Program-made: the position numbers and the translations under genes
Source of the DNA: a virus
DNA length: 47,692 bases
Strand: one strand, 5' to 3'
Virus record (IMG/VR): IMGVR_UViG_3300046167_000939
Span: 1 to 47,692 of that record
Part shown: piece by piece, positions 25,601 to 34,668 of the stretch
How positions within the stretch are numbered: the stretch's first letter is position 1
Layout: each line of letters starts with the position of its first letter
The notes under the pieces: generated by a model
What the model saw: the letters and a program-made list of their open reading frames with translations, nothing else
Told to the model about the DNA's origin: nothing
Database searches by the model: none

Positions 25601-27809
25601 TTTTTCTTTTTAATCTATTAATATTTCTTCTTAAATCAAAAGATATTTTCTCCCAATTATCTTTATTAAAACTTTTTTGCTTATCATCATCTATTATATG
25701 ATAAAGATTATCATCATCGCGTCTATAAGACATCGAAACTAATCTATTAGGAATATACTCATCTATAGAAGTTAAAGAAGAGTTAAATTTTATAAACTTT
25801 TCTGACATTTTGTTCAATGGTATGTTATTCATTGAATTTCTTAACAATACAAACCCAGGTTGAACTTTTAAAGGCTTTGAAATAAAATGATTTTTTATAA
25901 AATGTAAACTATTTAATTTTAAAACTTCAGCCGAATAACTTAAATTGTCTTCTCCTGAATGAGTATATTCTATCATTTTTTTTGAATCAATTAACTCAGA
26001 AGAATTTTTTAAAACTATGTTATTAAAACTTTCTGATGATCTTTTTACAAAATCCAATGAATAAGACTTGATACTAATAGGGTCTATAAAACTTCCAGAA
26101 TTATTTCCAAATTTTAAATGTGTAAACTTTTCTATTTTATCACCTTCAGATAAATCTTTATCTCTAACAAAAGAATATGTAAATTTAGTAGAAGATAATA
26201 TTGATTTTGCTCTATTAAAACTTATATCACTTTCTGGATTTTTTAATTCATTTAAATTACTCTTGTGACTAGAAAAAGTCATATCTGTTAAGTTTATTTC
26301 AAAGAAATTTTTATCTGAAAAGTCTTCTGTTGTCATTTGACTAAAAGTAAACGGATTAAAAATTAGATTTTTATAAGTATCAAAACTTGTACTATTGGTT
26401 GTATAATCACCGAATTTATCATCGTAAATATCATTATTATAATTTTTTTCTTCAGTAAAGTAACTGTATTTAGATACCACATTTTCTAAAAATAAACTAT
26501 ATCCAAAAGTTCTAAATGTTTCCTCATTTGTAGTTGAAATTTCTCCAAAAACATCTTTTGACAAGTTTTTTATTGAGTCAAAATTATCTTCATCAAAGCC
26601 TTTAAAATCAAAAATATTTTGATTTTTAATATAAATGTTATCGTAATTAATAGGATTAAAAATACCATCACTATTTGTTTCACGTGATAAAAGACTATTT
26701 ATCTTTACAAAAGGTATACTGTTAAAATTTTTACTTTCAATCAAAGAATAAGATTCTTTTTCTTCACTATCATTAATTTTTTTATTATAAAATTCGTAAG
26801 AAATTGAATCTTTATAAAATCCATTAAGAGAAATACTTGTATTTGTAAAAACTTGTCCAATTAATTTATCTGAATTTATTATAAATTTATTTTCATTAGC
26901 ACTTTTTAAATAACTACTTTCGCTGTTAAATGTTGAACACATAATTTCAAATACATTACTCATATTATCAATGTAATTACTATTATCAAAATCATTTGTT
27001 GATCTAGATAAGATAAAATTTTCAATGTTACTATTGAATTTCTTGTTGTTATTTTCTCCTTTTGAGAAGTCAATATCATCATTGTCTAGCAGAATTCTTG
27101 CAATCTTTCCTAAAGAAGATGATTTACTTTCGTTTAAATAAAAATTTGCCAATTTATTTCCAAAATTTAATTTAGATTTTATAATATCCTTTTTTTCTAG
27201 TATAATCTTAAAATCATTATAAGTTTTAATTATACTATCGTTAGTATCTTTTAAACCTTCATAATAAATCTCTCTAAATGTTTTTTGATTTCTATTACCC
27301 AAGAAAAATCTGTTTGCGTTAGCTTCTTGTATGTCTTCAAGATAATTTTTATGTATAGAAAATATAGAGTCTGGTAATATACTACAATCATTTGTTCTAA
27401 ACAGAACTTTATCTTTTACTTTTATCATTTCATGAGTTAAAACATTAGGAAAATCAATATCTGTATTACTATTATTAGAGTTTCCTAATGTTCTTAATAA
27501 ATTATTTTTAATAAAATTACTAGAAATTGAAAAGTTACCATATACAATATCCTCTGAAGGGTTTTCTAAATTTAGTGTATCTTCAATCTCATCTTCAGTA
27601 AATGGATTTCTTTCAAGTGCTGCCTGATTACTTATATCTCTTAATAAATCAAAATCTATTGTATCTATAAATCCAAAATCAGATAATCCAATAAAACCAG
27701 ATAATCCAAGTGTTAGGCCACCGAGACCGGCCGCTCCTACTTCTAAATCAACAGGTGTTCCTCCTATTGTAGTTCCTCCGTCAATTCCATTTTTTAAATT
27801 TAAAACCAT
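22608..27809 (-). CDS. Giant virion protein, 1733 aa, unrecognised
   Basis: The largest gene of the window. Starts MVLNLKNGIDGGTTIGGTPV at 27809, with AGGA eight bases upstream. The first 60 residues are Gly-rich and hydrophobic; the rest is extremely Asn/Ser/Asp/Ile-rich with no membrane segments and no long coiled coil, arguing against a tape-measure protein. Around residues 980-1030 there is VTTVEPEDLTISVFTDPTDG and PGKIYTYCFPYLS, and near 1465 FPDIFIPPIYKIYTPVFTD. It ends in SYIIEVEVV. Lying among LamG and FN3 proteins, it is probably a large baseplate or peripheral tail component. No family recognised. Confidence 0.82.
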   Translation of the reverse strand: MVLNLKNGIDGGTTIGGTPVDLEVGAAGLGGLTLGLSGFIGLSDFGFIDTIDFDLLRDISNQAALERNPFTEDEIEDTLNLENPSEDIVYGNFSISSNFIKNNLLRTLGNSNNSNTDIDFPNVLTHEMIKVKDKVLFRTNDCSILPDSIFSIHKNYLEDIQEANANRFFLGNRNQKTFREIYYEGLKDTNDSIIKTYNDFKIILEKKDIIKSKLNFGNKLANFYLNESKSSSLGKIARILLDNDDIDFSKGENNNKKFNSNIENFILSRSTNDFDNSNYIDNMSNVFEIMCSTFNSESSYLKSANENKFIINSDKLIGQVFTNTSISLNGFYKDSISYEFYNKKINDSEEKESYSLIESKNFNSIPFVKINSLLSRETNSDGIFNPINYDNIYIKNQNIFDFKGFDEDNFDSIKNLSKDVFGEISTTNEETFRTFGYSLFLENVVSKYSYFTEEKNYNNDIYDDKFGDYTTNSTSFDTYKNLIFNPFTFSQMTTEDFSDKNFFEINLTDMTFSSHKSNLNELKNPESDISFNRAKSILSSTKFTYSFVRDKDLSEGDKIEKFTHLKFGNNSGSFIDPISIKSYSLDFVKRSSESFNNIVLKNSSELIDSKKMIEYTHSGEDNLSYSAEVLKLNSLHFIKNHFISKPLKVQPGFVLLRNSMNNIPLNKMSEKFIKFNSSLTSIDEYIPNRLVSMSYRRDDDNLYHIIDDDKQKSFNKDNWEKISFDLRRNINRLKRKKLENSNENSFIDYLDNFKDKVKNVSKIERTTPFLSLLYSNISKYSLDNYDDSEFINSFQGEFYKNFDYSKEYNGIKDSMEFKLSSNDDINFPISGSDIKNFLSSYYTDSEFKNSSTYFHYILKSIRNKLNKNIFRSADGFDKLLSDAIINEKNSEIFSVIAISSILRYKNIKVENDFNTINEKTNGSYLKYINKVFSVKNIQRQKSFTLRTIEFPDTKVTTVEPEDLTISVFTDPTDGDYYAKNDKDFGVMPGKIYTYCFPYLSTKYKIGKNLDCSQYSSLVEDAGIASSNAKIISSGNSDNEDFSGLYEYVYNEFYNHDVYLNLDKEEKTSYDFDRNKGIIYNIYRKANNNGLIGNNTLEDYISNISNLDGERVFDDIISSLNYNTYGTSIIEYLIGGGESVSQLSTLINKTVIEMFKFVNDNFESEISSISTLEDTYNYINNNKDIIEIFGSLLIPMCNIYSTYYDNIIELSVKRNIHDAINDTPNQSDHFVGSISLDNVKNSMWNDEVFNLYFKRFIDKMITKSKDMKFERDILPESSDEFDQILYTKLNADLQNILRTLNNSDICEIMSFDTLYSYVSEIENFQGTQNDLVFISDSLSKLEERFQIENSINLINNDLRLNYISKHMNDYYYFQDKEYRKNYFDLPRDLNFNLKNHFNYSINENNKSFFENVLLREKNKSLLANQGISTLNSLYTKYDIIRFGIDYKIASLLSNKKILKFKCNIINHKFPDIFIPPIYKIYTPVFTDIVPSYLDLAKRNTLASESGIFIDDIIGAYNFDSKDLKERYNLLNRDESVLFIKENIINNINTERLINNNQSLLSSNDNDLIDISLSIYRSMIISNAVKYTNYRTQKNIDENYINNIDIENNLINSSVQSFVNIMNKKEFEEVFLESFSNIENIFNDDIDRSFINSNRIYSLDFLNHISEYSSNDRLDLIFQDKSFYDIFSIVIGREDIKSIMEKYYGEPDSPLLPGRPYENDEFYDSFSYIIEVEVV

Positions 27810-27821
27810 TATTTTCCTACT

Positions 27822-29144
27822 TTACTTATATTCTAGTTTAATATTTGGCTTATGTAAATCGCTACTTAAAACATTAAACTCAGAAGAGTTTGTTTTTAAA
27901 TCTAAACTCTGATTAACATAATTATTTATGAGTATTTTTTTATATAAAGAGTTGTCTTTTTTATTGTTTATAATAATACAAAATCTTTCTAAAATTCTTC
28001 TAACAAATAATTTGTTTCCTCTTCCCCATATTTTTCTATAATCAGAATATATATTATCATTTATTTCTAATATATCATTGTTCATATTAGATAAATAAAG
28101 ATTTTTCTGTTCAATAAAAAATGGTATATTTTTAAAGATAAAAGAAGAGCCGGGTTTAAGCAAAAATCTATTTTCTTTTGTATTATTCATACCATTAGAA
28201 GAATTAAAATCTTTAGGGTTAAACTCAAAAGTTATCATTTTTGATATATTAAATGTATAATTTTTAATATCTTTATTTGCAAACAAATCTTTGATATCAA
28301 AAATAAAATTTAAACCTTCTTTCTTTTTTGAAAACATCCTGATGTTGTTTCTGTTAGAATCATAATAAGATTTGAAAGTAAATTTATTATAATATTCGTT
28401 ATTTTCGTTAGTGATATTATAAAGTTCTTGTTCTATATTAAATCTACTAACCGTATTAATATCTCCAATGTCTTCTGTTTGGTCTTCATCATCTATTTCC
28501 TGGATATTTGTTTGATTATTAACAAAAAAAACTTTGTTACTTAGTTTATCTTTGTTTAAGTTAAAAATACTGTTGATTTTTTTGTTTATATTATTACTTG
28601 AAGTATTTGTAAACAAAGAATTTCTTAGTAAATTATCAATTTTAGAATATTCTCCAGGTAATATTTCATTTAAAAATTTTGATGTTTCTTCTTTTTTATT
28701 GTCGTCAATATTATTTTCACTTACAAGTGATGAATGAGTCCCTTTAGGCATTGTTAATGATCTAGTTATAATTTTTGTATTTCTAAAATTTCCCATATTA
28801 GATATTGGTATTTTAATTTTTTTAAGATCATCACTAATCAAGTCAGACAATCTAAAATTAAAATCTTTTTGTAACACATCGTTACTACCAATAGGATTAT
28901 AACTTATACTAAATGACATAAATGTATTTTCTGTGACTTCTTGAGAAAGATAATCATTAGAAACAGTATCGTAAGATAAATTATTTAAAAGAGTTTTATT
29001 TGTATCTATGAGACTGGGGTTAAAGTCTAATTCAAGTCCACTTGGTATAAACTTTGGTCTACTAAACGATTTATTAATAAGATCATTAAATATTCTTGAG
29101 TTTGAGTTACCATTAGATTGAATTTCCTTTTGTATTATTTTCTT
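27822..29144 (-). CDS. Tail-region protein with unresolved start (open frame extends well above first Met)
   Basis: The first Met is at 28919, but it has no Shine-Dalgarno, and the same frame stays open for 75 more codons to 29144 with convincing protein sequence (NSNSRIFNDLINKSFSRPKF, IPSGLELDFNPSLIDTNKTL). No ATG, GTG or TTG occurs in that extension. Two explanations fit: the upstream gene shifts +1 near its stop at 29113, making one 900-residue protein; or translation begins at the out-of-frame ATG at 29113 (TAATG) and a base is missing. Content: hydrophilic, beta-rich, with ELYNITNENNEYYNKFTFKS and a Phe-rich SFIFKNIPFFIEQKN block. Function unknown; baseplate or tail from context. Confidence 0.75.
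   Translation of the reverse strand, partial: KKIIQKEIQSNGNSNSRIFNDLINKSFSRPKFIPSGLELDFNPSLIDTNKTLLNNLSYDTVSNDYLSQEVTENTFMSFSISYNPIGSNDVLQKDFNFRLSDLISDDLKKIKIPISNMGNFRNTKIITRSLTMPKGTHSSLVSENNIDDNKKEETSKFLNEILPGEYSKIDNLLRNSLFTNTSSNNINKKINSIFNLNKDKLSNKVFFVNNQTNIQEIDDEDQTEDIGDINTVSRFNIEQELYNITNENNEYYNKFTFKSYYDSNRNNIRMFSKKKEGLNFIFDIKDLFANKDIKNYTFNISKMITFEFNPKDFNSSNGMNNTKENRFLLKPGSSFIFKNIPFFIEQKNLYLSNMNNDILEINDNIYSDYRKIWGRGNKLFVRRILERFCIIINNKKDNSLYKKILINNYVNQSLDLKTNSSEFNVLSSDLHKPNIKLEYK
29113..29131 (-). other. Possible +1 frameshift site or lost start (AAAAGG ... TAATGG)
   Basis: Zero frame ACA AAA GGA AAT TCA ATC TAA. Both the zero frame and the +1 frame of the following gene are open across 29113-29144. 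AAAAGGA also looks like an ordinary Shine-Dalgarno for the ATG at 29113, which however leads to a stop after 28 codons in a non-coding-looking frame. This site is the least certain of the set. Confidence 0.35.
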
Positions 29145-30522
29145 CTACATTTATCATACTTTCAACTTGTGTTGTATTAATAGGGTATATTTCAACATTT
29201 TCATATTTTACAATAATTCTATCAGGTTCAGGTGGAGGAATGGTAATTTGTGCTACTCTACTTCTTCTAATATAATAAACATTACTTGACAAACTAGAAT
29301 ATATTGACTCTAAAGAAAAATTTCCATTTATAGAAGTAATAGAATAGTCATTTTTAAAATTATTTGTTGTATAAAGTTTATCAATTAACGAAGCTTTATT
29401 TTCTTTTGAATTTGCGAATTGATTATTTATTTTAAAATTTTTACTACTAACATCATCAGGTATTAAAGCCAAATCAACCTCTAAAAAATTTATCATATGA
29501 TGAGGAGTCCCACGCTCAGTTCCTGGACTGATTTGAATTTTATTTCTAAAAATTTCTTTTATTATTGTATCTTTATGTTTTTGATAAAAAGTATTATAAT
29601 ATTCAATTATTTTTTCTCTAGATATAAATTTTTCTTTTATAAATAAAAAACTTTTATATATAAAACTTATTTCAATACCCAAATCAGTATTACTATTATC
29701 TATAATACTTAAATACATGTTTTTTATTAAATTATTAGAATAATTCTCTAATAGACTATTAGATAAAAAGTTTTCTTCAAATATGTTTTGACTAGAATTG
29801 CTAGGTTTAACATTATAAACTTGATCATTGAAATTTATTTGAATCTCTGCCATTGTTTTACTAAAAGATTCTGAATTTAAAACAACTTCATCAAGTACTA
29901 CTACAGGTCCACCTTCGTAGTCATCATTATAAGAATTAAAAATTATATCAAAACTACTTTCAATTAGATTTTGATTAATATCAATCCTATCATTAATATC
30001 TATAATTTCATAATCAGACAATCTTTTATTATTTGTATTAAATACATAATTTTCAACAATATTTTTATTATCATCTAAAAAATATATCCTGAAAATGTGA
30101 GGCTTTTGAAATCCTGTTGTAGTTGAAGTTCCTGGAAGACCTTCAGAAGGTGAACCATCAAACGCGACTACGTAGTCTGTTATTGAATTTATTGCTTTAG
30201 TCAAACTAACAGGAACAATATATTCTTCATAAGAATCATCGTTACTAAGATTTAAAACTAGTGGTATATTTTCATATCTGTATTGATTTGATATTTTTGG
30301 GTTGTTTGAATTTAAAAATCTATTATTGATTTTGTCTATATTTAAAATATCATATTGCACAAATTTTCCTGTAGAAGACTTCTCAACACACACTTTAATA
30401 TAACTTGCTCTTTTAGAAATAGCTTTACTTTTATTTATTAAAAAAGTAAAGTATAAAAAGTCTTCATCTTTAACAACATCATTATCAACATTAAAATTTT
30501 TAATTATTTCATTTGTATTCAT
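29113..30522 (-). CDS. Tail-region virion protein, 469 aa, unrecognised
   Basis: Starts MNTNEIIKNFNVDNDVVKDE at 30522, overlapping the previous stop as TAATG. Predicted beta-rich with YIKVCVEKSSTGKFVQYDIL and a proline-rich TIPPPEPDRIIVKYENVEIY near the end. No motif recognised. The zero frame ends NTKGNSI at 29113; the following reading frame is +1 relative to it and has no proper start, so the two may be one protein. Part of the contiguous tail operon. Confidence 0.78.
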   Translation of the reverse strand: MNTNEIIKNFNVDNDVVKDEDFLYFTFLINKSKAISKRASYIKVCVEKSSTGKFVQYDILNIDKINNRFLNSNNPKISNQYRYENIPLVLNLSNDDSYEEYIVPVSLTKAINSITDYVVAFDGSPSEGLPGTSTTTGFQKPHIFRIYFLDDNKNIVENYVFNTNNKRLSDYEIIDINDRIDINQNLIESSFDIIFNSYNDDYEGGPVVVLDEVVLNSESFSKTMAEIQINFNDQVYNVKPSNSSQNIFEENFLSNSLLENYSNNLIKNMYLSIIDNSNTDLGIEISFIYKSFLFIKEKFISREKIIEYYNTFYQKHKDTIIKEIFRNKIQISPGTERGTPHHMINFLEVDLALIPDDVSSKNFKINNQFANSKENKASLIDKLYTTNNFKNDYSITSINGNFSLESIYSSLSSNVYYIRRSRVAQITIPPPEPDRIIVKYENVEIYPINTTQVESMINVEENNTKGNSI

Positions 30523-31532
30523 TATTCAACAACCAATGTAAACATATTAACAAAGCTATAGTCATTATTTAAATTAAAATAATATCTCTTATTTTCTTCG
30601 TTTATTTCTTCTTTTAAATTTCTTGTTAAAAATACTTTTCCTATTAAATAAATGTTCTTGAAATTATACTCTTTTGAATCGTAAAATTCACCTAAATGAA
30701 CAAAAGAAAGTTTTGACAAGTTAACAACATTATCAGTCGATGTTACTTTTTTGTGCATCTCAAAAAGATAAACGTCTTCGTCTAACATTTTTTCTTCGTT
30801 AAAAATATATTCTAGTCTATGGATATTACTATCTGTAGAAATTTTATTAATAATATCAATAACAAAGTCTTCTTTATTTGTAAATTGCGGTATTTCATCA
30901 TCAATATTTAAACTTTTAAAAATAATTTCAAATGGTCTATCTAAAAAAATATCTTCATTAAGGAAAAGACTTCCTCCACTAGAAACAGTAGGAGGCATAA
31001 ATTTATTTCTTGTTTTATCAATAAATCGTTTGTCGTTTTTAACGTAATCAATATTGCTTAACAAAGTTTTGTATGATTTAATTGTAGGATAAGATGAAGG
31101 TTTTTGATGAAAGTCGAACTCGTCTTTTTCATCTTTAAAGTCAAAATTAATTTCTCTATTATCGTTTTCTGATTTTAAAACTTTATTGTCTAATAATTTT
31201 AAATCAATTAGATAATCAGATGTTGTTCTGTTCGATTCTTTATTTATAAACAATATGTTATTATCTAATTGATCAAAAGATATAACAGAAGACAACGTAT
31301 ATTCAGGATTAATTATATTATTAACATTTACATCAACTTCAAAAGGTAAATAAGATGAAATATCAGATACTTTAAAGCTTTTTAAAGATTCGTAATCTTC
31401 GTTATAAACAATACTACTATCAGAAAAAGTGTAATATTTTAAATCAAGAGATCCTAAAGATAACTTATCTCTACCAAACTCAGTTAATTTATAATCAATA
31501 AGTCTTTTATCTTTTTCTAGAAAACCTGCCAT
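30522..31532 (-). CDS. Conserved virion structural protein, 336 aa (MAGFLEKDKRLIDYKLTEFG family)
   Basis: Starts MAGFLEKDKRLIDYKLTEFG, followed by RDKLSLGSLDLKYYTFSDSS, a block I recall from structural proteins of large marine phages, distantly echoing the opening of the 20170-20907 protein. Contains KFMPPTVSSGGSLFLNEDIF in the middle. Soluble alpha/beta; no catalytic motif. AAAGGA lies 11 bases upstream of ATG 31532. Role unknown; from context a baseplate or tail component, possibly a paired partner of its paralogue. Confidence 0.82.
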   Translation of the reverse strand: MAGFLEKDKRLIDYKLTEFGRDKLSLGSLDLKYYTFSDSSIVYNEDYESLKSFKVSDISSYLPFEVDVNVNNIINPEYTLSSVISFDQLDNNILFINKESNRTTSDYLIDLKLLDNKVLKSENDNREINFDFKDEKDEFDFHQKPSSYPTIKSYKTLLSNIDYVKNDKRFIDKTRNKFMPPTVSSGGSLFLNEDIFLDRPFEIIFKSLNIDDEIPQFTNKEDFVIDIINKISTDSNIHRLEYIFNEEKMLDEDVYLFEMHKKVTSTDNVVNLSKLSFVHLGEFYDSKEYNFKNIYLIGKVFLTRNLKEEINEENKRYYFNLNNDYSFVNMFTLVVE

Positions 31533-31557
31533 TTAATTATATTCCTTTACTAATATG

Positions 31558-34500
31558 TTAAGTATCTGAAAATATTATTTCACTTGAATTATAATAAGCA
31601 TTTTTATTCGTATTGTAACTTTTAATTAATTCACCTTCTTCTATAGAAAAATCTTCAAACGAAACACAAGAATTAAATTCACCACCTTCAATTCTAGCTG
31701 TAGGGTTTCCAAATGTTCCTAATTTATCTAAAGTAATTTTTATCTCAACTAAGTTTGTATGTAAACTTTCTTCAACAACTTCAGCAGTAACATTTAATTT
31801 AAAATCTATAACATTACTTGGATTACCAATTTGTTTTTGAATTTTATCGTTTATTTGATTAATACTTGAAGCAACTAAGTCTACAAAAGCTCTTTTTTGT
31901 ATTTCTAAATCTGCTGGGTATATTTCATTTGATTTGATAAAAGCGTTGTAAATAGTTGGGTCGACTTCTGTTAATATAACTTTGTTGTTTTCTATTTCAC
32001 TAAATAAATCAGAAACAGAATATCTTGGAGGATCTAATTCATCTATACCTTCACTTGTAATACCTAATGCTGAATCTGTTAACAAATAAATACTTATTGA
32101 ATTTTGACAATTATCAGTAATCTTAAATGTAAGTGAAGATTGACCTGATGTTTTTCCTGTCGTTGAAGACATAATTTTTTCTTTTAGATAGTTTGTGCCT
32201 TTAAATTCGTTAATTTTATTAAAATTAAAAATTAATTTTCCTGATATTTTTGCTGGATTTTTTTGTTTAAAATATCCTGACATGAATCTTTTATTAATAT
32301 TGAAATATTTACTTTTATCAAATTGATGAATTAAAGAATAATATAGCTTATCATTAGGCATTCCAAAATGATATTTGTTAAAATAATGTTTAATTGAATA
32401 TTTTTTACTATTTTCAGTAAAATAATCGTTTTCTGGTAAAGAAGAAGTATATTCACTATGAGGATAATTAACACCTGCTATAGAGCTAACAATATCAGGT
32501 TTACCAAAACTAGGTAGTTCAAAAAAATTACCTAACTTTATTTTATTTTGATTAGAATACTTATTTTTATTTATAAGAAAACCTGATTTTCCTATTATTT
32601 CTCTATCATAAAAATTGTTATCTAAATAACCTAGATTACTTCCAACTTGGTCTACCAATTCTTTTTGAAAATAACCTATTTTTTTTGTATTTTTGTATTG
32701 TTTACTTTCTTTATTTAAAATTATTTTTTTATTCTTATCTTCTTGATAATGTCCTATTAAATGTATTTTAAAGGGGTAATCATTACTAGAACTAATTTTA
32801 ACTAAATCCTCACCTATTCTTATATTATTATTTTCCGGATAGTCTTCTTGACATTCAAAAGAATTACTTAAAGAAATACCTAGAACTAGATTATCACTTG
32901 GTAATAATATATAACTACTTTCTTCATACATTTTTTCATTTAATATAACATTTTTATTGTTTACATCTAAAATGATTTCTTTGTTTGAAGTATTATTTAA
33001 ATTTTCTGCAATTATTGATCTTCCTGATTTTAAAGATAAATTTGTTCTATCACTTGAAGGCTTTTCAGGATATAAATTAAAACTAGTAAACTTTGGAAGA
33101 TTTTTATTTTCATAATAATGTTTAACTGGAGCAACAATTTTAATCGATTCATTAGTATAAATACACTCTGAATCATTTGAAGAATTCAATAAAGAAGATT
33201 GTGATTTGTTGATTAATAAATCAACAGATTTCTCTATTTTTTCTAAGTTTATTATATGATTGTCTGGATTAGATTTACCTGAAGAATAATTTGCAATAGA
33301 AACAGAAGTTATAATATCTCTTTGTTGCGTTTCATAATGTCTTTTATCAATGTTTTGTATGTTATTTTTTTGTATATAATTACTATCATGAACAGAGTCT
33401 CCAAGAACTGTTCCATGTAATTCCATGTCATTAATCTGCGATTGAGTAAAGTTTACATTTTGATCTTTGTTATTAGAAGTAAACACAGTGTCACCTTCGT
33501 AATTAATAGGATCAATATTAATAAAGTTATTACTTCCATAATAAGTCTTTAATGAATTATCTAAATTAGAAGTATTTAATTTTCCTCTTTGATTAATTAA
33601 AAATAAGTTTACAAAGTTTATACAAGGAGTATTTCCTTGTCCATCAAGCAAAGAAACAGACCAATTTGACATTGTAAATTCTAAACAGACTTTTTCAATT
33701 ACAAAAGGTTTTGAAATATAGTCTGACGCTTTTATTATATGTCTATCTTTTGCTGTGTATTTTGAATCAAATGGAAATCCAAAATTACTAATTGGTATTG
33801 TTCCATAAGAAGATTTAATAATATTATCTGAAAGAGACTGATTTGATAAAATATCTTCATATACAGATACACTACTAAAACATATTGGCGAATTCTCAAC
33901 AAAAGAACCAACATCATTTTTATAATCACTTGAAATGTTACCTAAATAATCATGTGGCCCAAAATTATTTTTTATATACTCTGGATTATATAGATAAACA
34001 GTATTACCATTAAAAGTATGATAAGAAGTCCCATCAGGAAATGTAACTTCTCTAGTATTACCTTTTTTACTAAAAGACAGATAAATATCACTATTATTTG
34101 ATTTTTTTAAATCATAATCGATCGTAATTATATTATTTATTTCTGTTTTTTCTAAAACATCATTATCTTCTTTGAAAGTGCATGGCATATCTTCAAGATA
34201 ATTTTCTTTAAGCATTCTATCATAAACATGAGGATTTTGTGTAAAAGTCTGTTGTTCAAATCCAGAAACACCAACTTGTGAATTATTACTATTAATTATT
34301 TCATAAAAAGGATATGTATTAGGAGTATTAACTATTTTAGACTTGTTATAAAAACCAATTTCAGTCAATATGTTATTACTAATATATTTTGACTCTATAC
34401 CAGCTGTTGGTACTATATTTTTTTCTAAAAAATTAATAGTTCTGCTATCATGGAAAAAATATTCTCTTTTATCTAATTTAATGTCTGAGTGGATTAATTC

Positions 34501-34668
34501 ATTATCAAAAAAACTAAAGCTTAACTCTGAGTCTTTTCTTTGTTTGTTAAAAGATTGAGTTACTATTCCTGATTTTATTGTATGATGATTATCATTATGA
34601 TTAACAGACAGACTTGATCCACCAAATTTACTATACCCTATTGAATTAAATTTTGTTCTATACTTCAT
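31558..34668 (-). CDS. Large virion protein, 1036 aa, unrecognised
   Basis: Starts MKYRTKFNSIGYSKFGGSSL at 34668, TAATG-coupled to the upstream gene with GGAAG as ribosome-binding site. Early block SELSFSFFDNELIHSDIKLD and HDSRTINFLEKNIVPTAGIE; a central FVIEKVCLEFTMSNWSVSLL with NFVNLFLINQRG; the C-terminal third contains SSLTFKITDNCQNSISIYLL and a region IQKRAFVDLVASSINQINDK. Mostly beta-rich and Asn/Ser-rich. I do not recognise a family; the size and the neighbours (LamG baseplate-type proteins) suggest a peripheral baseplate or appendage structure. Confidence 0.82.
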   Translation of the reverse strand: MKYRTKFNSIGYSKFGGSSLSVNHNDNHHTIKSGIVTQSFNKQRKDSELSFSFFDNELIHSDIKLDKREYFFHDSRTINFLEKNIVPTAGIESKYISNNILTEIGFYNKSKIVNTPNTYPFYEIINSNNSQVGVSGFEQQTFTQNPHVYDRMLKENYLEDMPCTFKEDNDVLEKTEINNIITIDYDLKKSNNSDIYLSFSKKGNTREVTFPDGTSYHTFNGNTVYLYNPEYIKNNFGPHDYLGNISSDYKNDVGSFVENSPICFSSVSVYEDILSNQSLSDNIIKSSYGTIPISNFGFPFDSKYTAKDRHIIKASDYISKPFVIEKVCLEFTMSNWSVSLLDGQGNTPCINFVNLFLINQRGKLNTSNLDNSLKTYYGSNNFINIDPINYEGDTVFTSNNKDQNVNFTQSQINDMELHGTVLGDSVHDSNYIQKNNIQNIDKRHYETQQRDIITSVSIANYSSGKSNPDNHIINLEKIEKSVDLLINKSQSSLLNSSNDSECIYTNESIKIVAPVKHYYENKNLPKFTSFNLYPEKPSSDRTNLSLKSGRSIIAENLNNTSNKEIILDVNNKNVILNEKMYEESSYILLPSDNLVLGISLSNSFECQEDYPENNNIRIGEDLVKISSSNDYPFKIHLIGHYQEDKNKKIILNKESKQYKNTKKIGYFQKELVDQVGSNLGYLDNNFYDREIIGKSGFLINKNKYSNQNKIKLGNFFELPSFGKPDIVSSIAGVNYPHSEYTSSLPENDYFTENSKKYSIKHYFNKYHFGMPNDKLYYSLIHQFDKSKYFNINKRFMSGYFKQKNPAKISGKLIFNFNKINEFKGTNYLKEKIMSSTTGKTSGQSSLTFKITDNCQNSISIYLLTDSALGITSEGIDELDPPRYSVSDLFSEIENNKVILTEVDPTIYNAFIKSNEIYPADLEIQKRAFVDLVASSINQINDKIQKQIGNPSNVIDFKLNVTAEVVEESLHTNLVEIKITLDKLGTFGNPTARIEGGEFNSCVSFEDFSIEEGELIKSYNTNKNAYYNSSEIIFSDT

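Noticed and set aside
33735-33929. Small minus-strand frame within the 1036-aa gene
   Set aside because: Lies in another frame inside a long coherent gene and has no ribosome-binding site; a chance open frame. The same holds for 19082-19264.
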